Origin: CAIWHR01 sp963781285
GTDB taxonomy: Bacteria > Pseudomonadota > Gammaproteobacteria > Burkholderiales > Casimicrobiaceae
DNA length: 64,000 bases
NCBI GenBank assembly: GCA_963781285.1
Contig: CAWAFI010000021.1
Span: 83,247-147,246 of the forward strand
Reading direction: 5' to 3'
Position numbers and translations under genes: made by a program. This document shows, piece by piece, positions 28,292-38,177 of this stretch. The number at the start of each line of letters is the position of its first letter. Position 1 is the first letter of the stretch. Under the pieces are notes generated by a model. That model saw only the letters and a program-made list of their open reading frames with translations, did not search any database and was not told where the DNA came from.

Positions 28292-29194
28292 TCAGGCTTC
28301 GACCGCTTGACGCAGCTTGGAGAGACTCTGCTCGGGCCGCTCTCCGGTGGTATCGAGCGTCACGTCCGCCTTCCGGTACAGCGGCTCGCGGGCCTCGAGG
28401 ATCCGGGACAGATCCTCCATCGCCTCCGCATTGCCCTGCATCGGCCGGAAGTCGCCCTGCGCGACGACGCGCGCCATGTGCTCGTCCGGCGCGGCCCTGA
28501 CCCAGACCGTGAAACAGTTGAGAAGCAGCAGGTTGAACGTTTCCGACTCGGACACGATGCCGCCGCCGACCGTCATCACCATCTCGCCGTGGGTCTCGAT
28601 CATCCGCTCGAGACAGCGGCGCTCGATCCGCCGATATCCCGTCTGGCCGTAGAGCAGGAACACTTCGGAGAGCGTGATGCCGGCCTCGCGCTCGATCTCG
28701 CGGTCGAGCTCGACGAATGGAAACCCGAGGTCCTTCGCCAGCGCCGTGCCGAGCGTCGTCTTGCCGGCGCCGCGCAGGCCCACGAGCGCGATGCGCTTCT
28801 TGCGCGCAGCCTCCTCGTGGCCGAAATCGCGCATCAACCGGAACACCACATCCTCGAGACGATGCTCCGGCAGGCGTTCGAGAAAGCGACGAATAAGCCG
28901 CTGCTCGACCGAATTCTCGCGCGGATCGACGAGATCGGTGAGCGGCATCGCGAGCGCTCGCGCGACGCTGCGCAGCAGGAGCACGGAGGCGTTGCCATCG
29001 CCGCCCTCGAGCTGCGCCAGGTAGCGCTCGGAGACCCCCGCGTTCTGGGACAGCACCTTGCGCGCCATGCCGCGGCGCTCGCGCGCCTCGCGCACATGCC
29101 GGCCCATCGCGGCCAGAAATTCGGCGTCGTCCGCATCCTGCGCGGGGACGTGCGGAATGCTTGCTTCCCGGGGTTCCGCGGCGGCCATGATCAC
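28292..29194 (-). CDS. boxR: BoxR/BzdR-family transcriptional repressor (XRE HTH fused to shikimate-kinase-like domain)
   Basis: A 300-residue regulator with an XRE-type helix-turn-helix (about residues 28-88, with LSQNAGVSERYLAQLEGG). A linker follows, then a shikimate-kinase-like domain with Walker A GLRGAGKTTLG (139-149) and the TVGGGIVSE segment. In the family this second domain binds benzoyl-CoA, which relieves repression of box/bzd genes. It is transcribed away from the ligase/transporter genes and forms an operon with boxCBA, so it likely controls both arms and itself. Start may be 29194 or the Met two codons later. Confidence 0.95.
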   Translation of the reverse strand: MIMAAAEPREASIPHVPAQDADDAEFLAAMGRHVREARERRGMARKVLSQNAGVSERYLAQLEGGDGNASVLLLRSVARALAMPLTDLVDPRENSVEQRLIRRFLERLPEHRLEDVVFRLMRDFGHEEAARKKRIALVGLRGAGKTTLGTALAKDLGFPFVELDREIEREAGITLSEVFLLYGQTGYRRIERRCLERMIETHGEMVMTVGGGIVSESETFNLLLLNCFTVWVRAAPDEHMARVVAQGDFRPMQGNAEAMEDLSRILEAREPLYRKADVTLDTTGERPEQSLSKLRQAVEA

Positions 29195-29370
29195 GTATCC
29201 GATGATTGAGCGAAGTCAGCAAGCTGGAAATATAATGCATGATCTTCGCCGCCGTCAAGCACTTTATGTCAGGGCCGGAAACGCAACGGATGGCAAGGGG
29301 ACGCCAGCTCTACGGGTCCATCCTGCCCCGACGCCCGCAGGCCCGGCGTCGGCGAGTCTTAGTCGGGGAT

Positions 29371-29413
29371 ATGCTGTATTGTGCTTGACGCCTTCGGCAG
29401 CATGATCTAAAGT
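29371..29413 (+). promoter_or_regulatory. promoter and possible operator of the aromatic-acid uptake/ligase operon
   Basis: TTGACG (29385-29390) and TAAAGT (29408-29413) are spaced by 17 nt. ATGCTG (29371-29376) and CAGCAT (29398-29403) flank the -35 as an inverted repeat that could bind BoxR. The rest of the 274-nt divergent region (29195-29468) contains ATGCAT at 29236-29241, a TGCA-type site of the kind known for BzdR. Confidence 0.5.
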
Positions 29414-29468
29414 GCCGTGGCCTTGGTCGACCCTCCCGACCTGGAGCCAGATGCCACCGGAGCTTGCG

Positions 29469-29936
29469 ATGACCCCAGACGAATTCACGAGCCTGATGGC
29501 AACGATCACCGACCGCATCGGGGGACGGCCCCTCGACGGCACGCTCGAAGCGGATCTGAACCGGCAGTTTCCCGTCGGCAGCGATGTTTTCCGCGCGGTG
29601 CAGGACGCTTGCCACGCCGGCATCGTCGCCGGATGGATGTGCAATCGCGAGCACGCCGGCATCAAGTATGGGCGCGTCGTGAAGCCTGGCGAGATCACGC
29701 ACGGCTTCTCAGTCGACGTCGTGGAGATGGAGAATGTCGCTGGTGGCCACCACCGCCACCCGAACGGCGAGATCGACCTGATCATGCCCCTGCAGGGCGC
29801 GGCGGAATTCGACGGTCACGGTGCGGGGTGGCTAGTATACGGACCGGGGACCGCGCACGTGCCGACGGTCGCTGGCGGCAAGGCGCTGGTGCTGTATCTG
29901 CTGCCGCAGGGCGCCATCGAATTCACCAAGGCATGA
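29469..29936 (+). CDS. DUF4863 family protein (4-hydroxylaminobenzoate lyase-like)
   Basis: A 155-residue small beta-barrel protein of the DUF4863 family, whose characterised member converts 4-hydroxylaminobenzoate to protocatechuate and ammonium. Visible are HAGIVAGWMCNREHAGIKYG, a histidine cluster VAGGHHRHPNGEIDLIMP and the cupin-like LVYGPGTAHVPTV. The ATG at 29469 has GGAG six bases upstream; an earlier Met at 29451 is less likely. It is the first gene of the benzoate-CoA ligase operon, so here it more likely has a benzoate-related role; the exact reaction is not shown by sequence. Confidence 0.8.
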   Translation: MTPDEFTSLMATITDRIGGRPLDGTLEADLNRQFPVGSDVFRAVQDACHAGIVAGWMCNREHAGIKYGRVVKPGEITHGFSVDVVEMENVAGGHHRHPNGEIDLIMPLQGAAEFDGHGAGWLVYGPGTAHVPTVAGGKALVLYLLPQGAIEFTKA

Positions 29937-29991
29937 CCGCGCTGACACGTTCGAACGACGAGCGCGCTACGCAGCAGCAGGAGGAGAACCC

Positions 29992-31581
<1,590 letters not shown>

Positions 31582-31652
31582 GTTTCGAACGGGGACGCGC
31601 GCATCGCGCGCGGCCCCGATGAGGCAACCGTAAGCCACAGGAGGGGATGATC

Positions 31653-32840
31653 ATGAGAGTAACTCTGGAGTTCATGCGCCGCATGGGCGTCGTTGCGGCG
31701 GCCGCGTTGGCAGTCGGCACCTTGCTGCCCGCGGCTCCCGCGCTGGCGCAAGGCAAGGTCAAGATCGGCCTGATGCTGCCGTACACGGGCACTTATGCGG
31801 CGCTCGGCAATTCGATTACCAACGCGTTCAAGCTGGCGATCGAGGAGAACGGCGGCAAGCTGGGTGGCCGCGAGGTCGAGTACTTCGTCGTCGACGACGA
31901 GTCCGATCCGGCGAAGGCCCCGGATAACGCGAACAAGCTGATCAAGCGCGATAACGTCGACGTGCTCGTCGGCACCGTGCACTCGGGCGTGGCCCTCGCG
32001 ATGGCGAAGCTTGCCCGCGACAACAACACGCTGCTGATCATCCCCAACGCCGGCGCCGACGAGATCACGGGGCCGCTGTGCGCCGCCAGCATCTTTCGCA
32101 CGTCGTTCTCGAATTCCCAGCTGGGCATCGCGATGGGCAAGGTGATGGCCGAGCAGAAGAAGAAGACCGCGGTCACGATCACCTGGAAGTATGCGGCGGG
32201 TGAGGAATCGACCGGCGGCTTCAAGGAATCGTTCGAAGCCGGCGGCGGCAAGGTCGTGAAGGAGCTGTTCCTGCCGTTCCCGCAGGTCGAGTTCCAGCCG
32301 CTACTGACCGAGATCGCTGGCCTGAAGCCGGACGTTGTCTATGCGTTCTTCGCTGGCGGCGGCGCGGTCAAGTTCGTCAAGGACTACGCGGCGGCCGGGC
32401 TCGGGAAGACGATCCCGCTGGTCGGGCCCGGCTTCCTCACCGACGGCACGCTCGAAGCGCAGGGCGAGTCGGCGCAGGGGCTGCTGACCACGCTGCACTA
32501 CGGGGACGGCCTTATCAACCCGAAGAACAATGCGTTCCGCGCCGCATACATGAAGGCGTACAAGAGCGAGCCGGACGTCTACGCGGTAGGCGGATACGAC
32601 GCGGCGCAGCTTCTCATCGTCGGGATGAACGCGGTGAAGGGCGACACGTCGAAGCGCGCCGAACTCGTGAAGGCGATGGAGGGAGCGAAGATCGACAGCC
32701 CGCGCGGGTCACTGGCGCTGAACAAGGGTCACAACCCGATCCACGACATCTACCTGCGCAAGGTCGAGGGCAAGGAAAACAAGGTGGTTGGCGTCGCGGT
32801 CAAGAACCTGACCGATCCGCCGCGCGGCTGCAAGCTCTGA
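31653..32840 (+). CDS. ABC transporter substrate-binding protein for aromatic acids (branched-chain type)
   Basis: A 395-residue periplasmic-binding protein with a signal peptide (hydrophobic VVAAAALAVGTLLPA, cleavage near PALAQG) and a type I fold starting KVKIGLMLPYTGTYAALG. The Met at 31653 is preferred because AGGAGG lies 8 nt before it; a second ATG at 31647 is too close. Located between benzoate-CoA ligase and LivHMGF-type genes, it probably binds benzoate or a related acid. A hairpin and a true terminator follow it, suggesting higher expression than the membrane components. Confidence 0.9.
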   Translation: MRVTLEFMRRMGVVAAAALAVGTLLPAAPALAQGKVKIGLMLPYTGTYAALGNSITNAFKLAIEENGGKLGGREVEYFVVDDESDPAKAPDNANKLIKRDNVDVLVGTVHSGVALAMAKLARDNNTLLIIPNAGADEITGPLCAASIFRTSFSNSQLGIAMGKVMAEQKKKTAVTITWKYAAGEESTGGFKESFEAGGGKVVKELFLPFPQVEFQPLLTEIAGLKPDVVYAFFAGGGAVKFVKDYAAAGLGKTIPLVGPGFLTDGTLEAQGESAQGLLTTLHYGDGLINPKNNAFRAAYMKAYKSEPDVYAVGGYDAAQLLIVGMNAVKGDTSKRAELVKAMEGAKIDSPRGSLALNKGHNPIHDIYLRKVEGKENKVVGVAVKNLTDPPRGCKL

Positions 32841-32906
32841 CGCAGGGAACCCTCCGGCCAGATCGCGCGGCTCGCATTCATCCGCATTTGGCGGTGCAGC
32901 GCAACC

Positions 32907-32934
32907 ACGTGGGACCTGTTTAGAGGTTCCACGT
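32907..32934 (+). repeat. stem-loop after the binding-protein gene
   Basis: ACGTGGGACC and GGTTCCACGT pair with one G-U around an 8-nt loop. It lies just upstream of the stronger terminator at 32945 and may stabilise the 3' end of the binding-protein mRNA. Confidence 0.5.
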
Positions 32935-32944
32935 AGTAGACTCT

Positions 32945-32983
32945 CGCGCGAGCAGGCGACATGCCTGCCCGCGCGTATTTTTT
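32945..32983 (+). terminator. intrinsic terminator / attenuator between the binding-protein and permease genes
   Basis: CGCGCG-AG-CAGGC pairs with GCCTG-CC-CGCGCG around a 5-nt loop, directly followed by TATTTTTT. This is the clearest intrinsic terminator in the window. Since livHMGF-like genes follow without another obvious promoter, partial readthrough is likely. Confidence 0.8.
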
Positions 32984-33006
32984 GTGAATGCCGCCGGCGC
33001 CGCCCG

Positions 33007-33873
33007 ATGGATTTCTACTCGTTCCTGATCCAGCTCCTGAACGGCCTCCAGTACGGGCTGCTCCTGTTCCTCGTCGCCTCCGGCCTTACGCTGATCTTCG
33101 GCATCATGGGCATCATCAACCTCGCCCATGGCAGCTTCTACATGATCGGCGCGTACATGGCGTTCTCGCTTGCATCGCTGACGGGTAGCCTGTTCGTTGC
33201 GATCGTGCTCGGCATCGTGCTCTCGGTGCTCCTCGGCGTGTTCCTCGAGTGGGCGCTGTTCTCGCATCTGTACAAGCGCGACCACCTTGAGCAGGTGCTG
33301 CTGACCTACGGGCTCATCCTCGTGTTCGAGGAACTGCGCAGCTTGATCGTCGGCAACGACGTCCACGGCGTCGCGGTGCCGGCGATCTTCAACTGGTCGA
33401 TCCCGTTGACCGCCACGCTCTCGTACCCGGTTTACCGCCTGTTCATGTCCGGCGTATGCATTGTGCTCGCGGTACTGCTTTACCTGCTGATCGCGAAGAC
33501 GCGCGTGGGCATGATGATCCGTGCCGGCGCCTCGAACCGCGAGATGGTGCAGTCGCTGGGCCTCAACATCAACCTCGTCTACCGGCTGGTATTCGCGCTC
33601 GGCGTTGCGCTTGCGGCCTTCGCCGGGATGCTCGCGGCGCCGGTGTCGTCGGTGTATCCCGGAATGGGCACCGGCGTGCTGATCATCTGTTTCGTGGTCG
33701 TCGTCATCGGTGGCATCGGCTCGATCTGGGGTGCGCTCGTGGCGGCGCTGCTGATCGGCCTCGCCGACACGTTCGGCAAGGTGCTGATCCCCGAAGCCGC
33801 GGGCGTCACCGTCTATCTGTTGATGGCCGCAATCCTGCTGTGGCGGCCCGAGGGATTGTTCCGTCGTGTGTAG
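33007..33873 (+). CDS. ABC transporter permease, LivH type (aromatic-acid uptake)
   Basis: A 288-residue inner-membrane permease with about eight helices. The family motif GIMGIINLAHGSFYMIGAYM is near residue 35 and the cytoplasmic coupling region RAGASNREMVQSLGLN near 175. It begins the membrane part of the importer after the terminator at 32945-32983. No strong ribosome site is visible, so initiation may depend on context. Probable substrate is the aromatic acid bound by the upstream protein. Confidence 0.93.
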   Translation: MDFYSFLIQLLNGLQYGLLLFLVASGLTLIFGIMGIINLAHGSFYMIGAYMAFSLASLTGSLFVAIVLGIVLSVLLGVFLEWALFSHLYKRDHLEQVLLTYGLILVFEELRSLIVGNDVHGVAVPAIFNWSIPLTATLSYPVYRLFMSGVCIVLAVLLYLLIAKTRVGMMIRAGASNREMVQSLGLNINLVYRLVFALGVALAAFAGMLAAPVSSVYPGMGTGVLIICFVVVVIGGIGSIWGALVAALLIGLADTFGKVLIPEAAGVTVYLLMAAILLWRPEGLFRRV

Positions 33874-33924
33874 CAGCGCCGCCCCTTTTTCTGCCGCGCG
33901 CGGGCCGACGCCGGGAGTCTGCGT

Positions 33925-34887
33925 TTGAAGCGGAAGAAGATCGCATTGGTTGCGGCGTTGATGCTGCTCGCGCTGTTTCCGTTTGCCGGCGCGACGTTCT
34001 ACACCGAGTTGGTCACCAAGGTGATGGTTCTCGCGATCTTCGCTCTTTCGCTCGACTTGCTGGTGGGCTACACGGGGCTCGTGTCGTTCGGCCACGCGGC
34101 GTTCTTCGGTGTCGGCGCCTACACGCTCGGCCTGCTCGCTCCGAAGTACGAGCCAGCCAATCTGTGGCTGACGCTGCCGGCGGCGGTCGCCTTCGCCGGA
34201 CTCGCGGCCCTCGCCGTCGGTGCGCTCGTCGTCCGGGTAAAGGGCATCTATTTCATCATGGTCACGCTGGCGTTCGCGCAGATGTTCTATTTCGTGTTTC
34301 ACGACACGAAGTTCGGCCGTGGATCCGACGGCATCAGCATGAACTTCAAGCCGGTCGCGACGATCGGCGGCGTGACCCCGTTCGATCTCGCCAACGCCAC
34401 GCATGTCTACTATTTCGTGTTCGTCGCGCTGCTCGCCGTGTTCCTCTTCCTGCGCATGCTGCTGCGCTCGCCGTTCGGGCGCGCGCTGCAGGGGATTCGC
34501 AGCAACGAGCACCGGATGCGCTCGCTCGGATTCCCCGTCTATCGCTACAAGCTCGCAAGCTTCGGCATCGCCGGCGCGCTGGCCGGACTCGCCGGATATC
34601 TCTCGGCGCTGCAATTCGGGTTCGTCAACCCCGAGCTCCTGTCGTGGCACCAGTCGGGCAACGTGCTGCTGATGCTGATCCTGGGGGGGTTGGGCAGCCT
34701 CTACGGCGCCGTGGTCGGAGCGTTCGCGTTTGTCGCGCTGCAGGAACTGTTCTCGTCGGTGACAACGCATTGGCAGTTGTTGCTCGGCGGAACGATCATC
34801 GCGCTGGTGATCTTCCTCCCCGGGGGCCTCGCGAGCGTGGCGAGCCGCTTCCAGCGCAAGCTTGTGGGCGAGCCCGATGACGAGTGA
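33925..34887 (+). CDS. ABC transporter permease, LivM type
   Basis: The second permease of the importer, 320 residues. The start is TTG (33925) with GGGAG about 10 nt upstream, giving a Lys/Arg-rich start followed by a TM helix. Family motifs are DLLVGYTGLVSFGHAAFFGVGA near 50 and the coupling-helix region LQGIRSNEHRMRSLGF near 190. The stop overlaps the LivG-type start by 11 nt. Confidence 0.93.
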   Translation: MKRKKIALVAALMLLALFPFAGATFYTELVTKVMVLAIFALSLDLLVGYTGLVSFGHAAFFGVGAYTLGLLAPKYEPANLWLTLPAAVAFAGLAALAVGALVVRVKGIYFIMVTLAFAQMFYFVFHDTKFGRGSDGISMNFKPVATIGGVTPFDLANATHVYYFVFVALLAVFLFLRMLLRSPFGRALQGIRSNEHRMRSLGFPVYRYKLASFGIAGALAGLAGYLSALQFGFVNPELLSWHQSGNVLLMLILGGLGSLYGAVVGAFAFVALQELFSSVTTHWQLLLGGTIIALVIFLPGGLASVASRFQRKLVGEPDDE

Positions 34888-35644
34888 TGCGATCGTTGCG
34901 ACGCACGGCCTGTCCCGCCGTTTCGGCGGGTTGATGGCGGTGAACGATGTCGCGATCCAGCTCCATAGTGGCAAGCTGCACGCCGTGCTCGGCCCCAACG
35001 GTGCCGGCAAGACGACGCTCATCAACCTGCTCTCGGGCGACCTGCCCGCATCGGGCGGCCGCATCCATTACAAGGGCGAGGACATCACCCGCCTTGCGCC
35101 CGACCGCCGGTCGCGGATCGGCATCGGCCGCAGCTACCAGAAGACCAACATCTTCCCGGCCTTCACCGCATTCGAGAACTGCCGCCTGGCCGCACAGTCG
35201 CGCGCCCCGCGCGCATTGCACATCGTTGCCGACGCGCAGCGGTACGCGCCCGTCAGCGACGCCGCGCGGCGGGCGCTCGACGCGGCGGGACTTTCGCAGC
35301 GCAGCGATCGCGTGGCTTCGGCGCTGTCGCACGGCGAGCAGCGCCAGCTCGAGATCGCAATGGTGCTCGCCACGGCGCCCGAAGTGTTGCTGCTCGACGA
35401 ACCCCTCGCCGGCATGGGGGCGGAGGAAGCGGGGCGGATGGTCGAGCTGCTGAAGAAGATCGCTCCGGACCACGCAATCCTGCTGGTCGAGCACGACATG
35501 GACGCCGTGTTCGCCGTGGCGGACACGATCACCGTGATGGTGACCGGCCAGGTGCTGGAAAGCGGGCCGCCGGCGCAGATTCGTGCGAGTCCGGCGGTGC
35601 GCGCCGCATATCTGGGTGAAGACACGGAGGCCGAGCCCGCATGA
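34877..35644 (+). CDS. ABC transporter ATP-binding protein, LivG type
   Basis: A 255-residue ATPase with Walker A GPNGAGKTTLIN (near 40), a signature in ALSHGEQRQLEIAMVL (the LSHGE variant common in this subfamily), Walker B VLLLDEPLAGMG and H-loop LLVEHDMDAV. It overlaps the LivM-type gene and precedes the LivF-type gene by 25 nt. It pairs with the latter in the aromatic-acid importer. Confidence 0.94.
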   Translation: MTSDAIVATHGLSRRFGGLMAVNDVAIQLHSGKLHAVLGPNGAGKTTLINLLSGDLPASGGRIHYKGEDITRLAPDRRSRIGIGRSYQKTNIFPAFTAFENCRLAAQSRAPRALHIVADAQRYAPVSDAARRALDAAGLSQRSDRVASALSHGEQRQLEIAMVLATAPEVLLLDEPLAGMGAEEAGRMVELLKKIAPDHAILLVEHDMDAVFAVADTITVMVTGQVLESGPPAQIRASPAVRAAYLGEDTEAEPA

Positions 35645-35669
35645 GCGCAACGCCGGGGAGGCCATTGCC

Positions 35670-36383
35670 ATGAGCGACGCACTGCTCGAAGCGCGCGAGC
35701 TGCACACGTATTACGGTGCGAGCCACATCCTGCACGGCATCGACTTTCGCATCGATCGCGGTGAGACGGTGGGGTTGATGGGTAGGAACGGCATGGGCAA
35801 GAGCACGCTGATCCGCAGCATGCTGGGGATCGTCAAGCCCCGTCACGGCGAGGTCTGGGTCTGCGGCACGCCGATGACCGGTGCCGAGCCGTTTCTCGTC
35901 GCGCGGCAGGGCATCGCGTACGTGCCGGAAGGTCGTGGCATCTTCCCGAATCTCACCGTGCACGAGAACCTCGTGATGGCCGCGCGCGCCGGGTCGGACG
36001 GCCGCCGCGACTGGACCTACGAGCGGGTGCTGACGACGTTTCCGCGACTGGCGGAACGGTTGGAGCATGGCGGGTGGAAGCTCTCCGGCGGCGAGCAGCA
36101 GATGCTGACGATCGGCCGCGCGCTGATGACCAATCCCGATCTCCTCATTCTGGACGAGGCGACCGAGGGTCTCGCGCCGCAGATCGCGAAGGAGATCTGG
36201 CGCATCATCGGCGAGATTCGCCGGCACGGCATCGCCACGGTGATCGTCGACAAGAACCACTCCGCGGTGACGAGCATCACCAACCGCAACGTGATCCTCG
36301 TCAAGGGGCGCGTCGTGTTCGAGGGCGACAGCGCGACGCTGCTCGCACAACCGGAGCTGTTGCACAAGCACTTGGGTGTCTGA
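35670..36383 (+). CDS. ABC transporter ATP-binding protein, LivF type
   Basis: A 237-residue ATPase. Walker A is GRNGMGKSTLIR (near 38), the signature is KLSGGEQQMLTIGRAL and Walker B is LLILDEATEGLAP; the H-loop histidine is replaced by an asparagine-histidine context in VIVDKNHSAV, as in many LivF proteins. The ATG at 35670 lies in the usual place before the ELHTYYGASHILHG opening. Its stop abuts the next start (TGA-ATG), indicating coupling with the hydrolase. Confidence 0.94.
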   Translation: MSDALLEARELHTYYGASHILHGIDFRIDRGETVGLMGRNGMGKSTLIRSMLGIVKPRHGEVWVCGTPMTGAEPFLVARQGIAYVPEGRGIFPNLTVHENLVMAARAGSDGRRDWTYERVLTTFPRLAERLEHGGWKLSGGEQQMLTIGRALMTNPDLLILDEATEGLAPQIAKEIWRIIGEIRRHGIATVIVDKNHSAVTSITNRNVILVKGRVVFEGDSATLLAQPELLHKHLGV

Positions 36384-37148
36384 ATGCCGTTGATCGACGT
36401 CTGCGGGCACCGGATCGAGGTCGAGCGCATCGAGATCGCGGGCGGCGTGCGGCCGACGCTCGTGCTGCTGCACGAAGGACTGGGGTCGATCGCGATGTGG
36501 CGCGACTTCCCGAGCCGCGTCGCGCACGCGACTGGCTGCAATGCGGTCGTCTACTCGCGCTACGGCAATGGCAACTCGGATCCGCTCGCTGCGGCGCGCG
36601 AAGTCCGTTACCTGCATGACGAGGCGCTGCATGCATTGCCCGAGCTGCTCGACCGACTCGCGATCGAGCGACCGATCCTCGTCGGCCACAGCGACGGCGG
36701 GTCGATTGCGCTGATCTATGCCGGTTCGGGATTGCGGCCGGTAGTCGGCGTCATTACGCTCGCGGCGCACGTGCTGGTCGAAGACATCTCGGTTGCCAGC
36801 ATCGCTGCGGCGAAGACCGCCTACGAGACGACCGACATGCGGGCGAAACTTGCGCGTTACCATGTCGACGTCGATTCCACGTTCTGGGGCTGGAATCGGA
36901 TCTGGCTCGATCCGGATTTTCGCGCCTGGAACATCGAGGAGTACTTGTCGCGCATCACCTGTCCCGTGCTCGCCATCCAGGGCGAGGACGACGAGTATGG
37001 GACGATGGAACAGATGCGGCGCATCGGCGCGCAGACACCCGATGTCGAGCTGCTGGAACTCGAGGACTGCCGGCATTCTCCGCACCGCGACCAGCCCGAG
37101 GCTGTGCTCGAAGCCATCACGCGGTTCGTCGACCGGGTCACCGCCTGA
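36384..37148 (+). CDS. alpha/beta-fold hydrolase
   Basis: A 254-residue alpha/beta hydrolase with the oxyanion-hole segment LLHEGLGSIAMWRDF (near 30), the nucleophile elbow LVGHSDGGSIAL (near 97) and the C-terminal acid-His region with DCRHSPHRDQ (near 230). It starts immediately after the LivF-type stop, so it belongs to the aromatic uptake operon. It could cleave an aromatic ester or a thioester of the pathway. Substrate is unknown. Confidence 0.85.
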   Translation: MPLIDVCGHRIEVERIEIAGGVRPTLVLLHEGLGSIAMWRDFPSRVAHATGCNAVVYSRYGNGNSDPLAAAREVRYLHDEALHALPELLDRLAIERPILVGHSDGGSIALIYAGSGLRPVVGVITLAAHVLVEDISVASIAAAKTAYETTDMRAKLARYHVDVDSTFWGWNRIWLDPDFRAWNIEEYLSRITCPVLAIQGEDDEYGTMEQMRRIGAQTPDVELLELEDCRHSPHRDQPEAVLEAITRFVDRVTA

Positions 37149-37185
37149 CACCGCCCCGTGCGCCACGATCCGGAGCCATGCAGAG

Positions 37186-37611
37186 ATGACCGCACCCGCG
37201 CCGTTCGATACCGACAAGCTGATCCGCTTCCATCACTGCGATCCGGCGGGCATCGTCTTCTACCCGCAGTATTTCGTTCTGTTCAACGAGCTGGTCGAGG
37301 ATTGGTTCAATCACGGCCTCGACGTCGATTTCGCCAACTTCCATGCCGTCGACCGTCTCGGGGTCCCGATGGCCCACATCGAGTGCGATTTCTTGTCACC
37401 CAGCAAGATCGGTGACACGCTCCGATTCCGGCTCGCCGTCAAGCGAATCGGCACGACCTCGCTCACCCTCGCCGTCGAAGCGAGGGCGGGGGAGGACGTG
37501 CGGGTGCGTGCTACGCTGATTGTGGTGCTGGCGTCGCTCGATGCGCACCGGCCGGTGCCGTTCCCGCCGGAGTTGCGCGCGAAGCTCGAGCGCTATGCCA
37601 TCGGCGACTGA
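37186..37611 (+). CDS. acyl-CoA thioesterase, 4-hydroxybenzoyl-CoA thioesterase family
   Basis: A 141-residue hot-dog-fold thioesterase. The active-site segment FHHCDPAGIVFYPQYFVLFN (near residues 15-34) contains the Asp typical of 4HBT enzymes, followed by a long helix and a C-terminal strand region. The ATG at 37186 precedes it; upstream frame is a shadow of the hydrolase gene. As the last gene of the operon it may recover CoA from dead-end aromatic CoA thioesters. Confidence 0.9.
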   Translation: MTAPAPFDTDKLIRFHHCDPAGIVFYPQYFVLFNELVEDWFNHGLDVDFANFHAVDRLGVPMAHIECDFLSPSKIGDTLRFRLAVKRIGTTSLTLAVEARAGEDVRVRATLIVVLASLDAHRPVPFPPELRAKLERYAIGD

Positions 37612-37748
37612 CTGCGCAACGGATCCACGTCTCGGTCTCGCTAAGGCCGATTGCACATCCGAGTAGGTCACTCGGGACGCGCGACCGGACGCCTATGATC
37701 GAAGGAACTATCCTTGCGGCCTGCGACCACTACTAGCCGGCAGGCTCC

Positions 37749-37950
37749 TTGCGAGCGTGGACCGTGGACGCCGACGACATCCGCGTCGCGGAGGATTTCG
37801 ACGAATCCCTGCTCCATCGAACGCCGGAAATCGATAGCTTCCTAACACCCGGCCGGGACGACAAGTTCATTGCCATCGGCATCAAGGGATTCGGGAAGAC
37901 GCTGCTCGATGCGGCGCTGATCGCCGACGACAGAAGGGCCGGCCGGTCGG
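37749..37950 (+). pseudogene. truncated P-loop ATPase N-terminus
   Basis: The frame encodes about 65 residues that look genuine (DDIRVAEDFDESLLHRTPEI) and end in a Walker A-like IGIKGFGKTLLDAALIADD. Then it runs into a transposase remnant in another frame. The rest of the ATPase is missing. Related to P-loop proteins in which FI-G-GxGKT lies near the N-terminus; no more precise family is claimed. Confidence 0.55.
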
Positions 37951-37954
37951 GCGT

Positions 37955-38167
37955 GACCACATCAATGGCATCGAAGGTTTCTGGAGTTACGCCAAGAATT
38001 GGTTGTATCCCTATCGCGGTGTCCCCCGCCAATACTTCCATCTTTACCTGGGCGAGGTCTGTTACCGCTTCAACCACCGTGGCCAAGATCTGCAACCCCT
38101 TCTCTACAGGCTCATGCACCGACTAAGCATCCAGGAAATCAACCCAATCTTGGTCCGGAAAGCTTAG
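37955..38167 (+). mobile_element. IS1595-family transposase C-terminal remnant
   Basis: In frame from 37955 the translation contains DHINGIEGFWSYAKNWL, then VPRQYFHLYLGEVCYRFNHR and ends ILVRKA-stop. The HINGIE-FWSYAK and YRFNHR blocks are the C-terminal hallmarks of IS1595/ISSpo3-type transposases. About 70 residues remain; the DDE-type catalytic region and terminal repeats are gone. It abuts the truncated P-loop fragment, so insertion or deletion likely created the junction near 37950. Confidence 0.8.
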
Positions 38168-38177
38168 GAATTACCAA

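Noticed and set aside
32920..35064. 714-codon minus-strand frame across the importer permeases
   Set aside because: Composition is Arg/His/Glu-rich antisense of membrane helices; livH/livM-type genes are clear on the other strand.
37733..38119. Minus-strand 128-codon frame
   Set aside because: It is antisense to the P-loop and transposase remnants, which have recognisable motifs.
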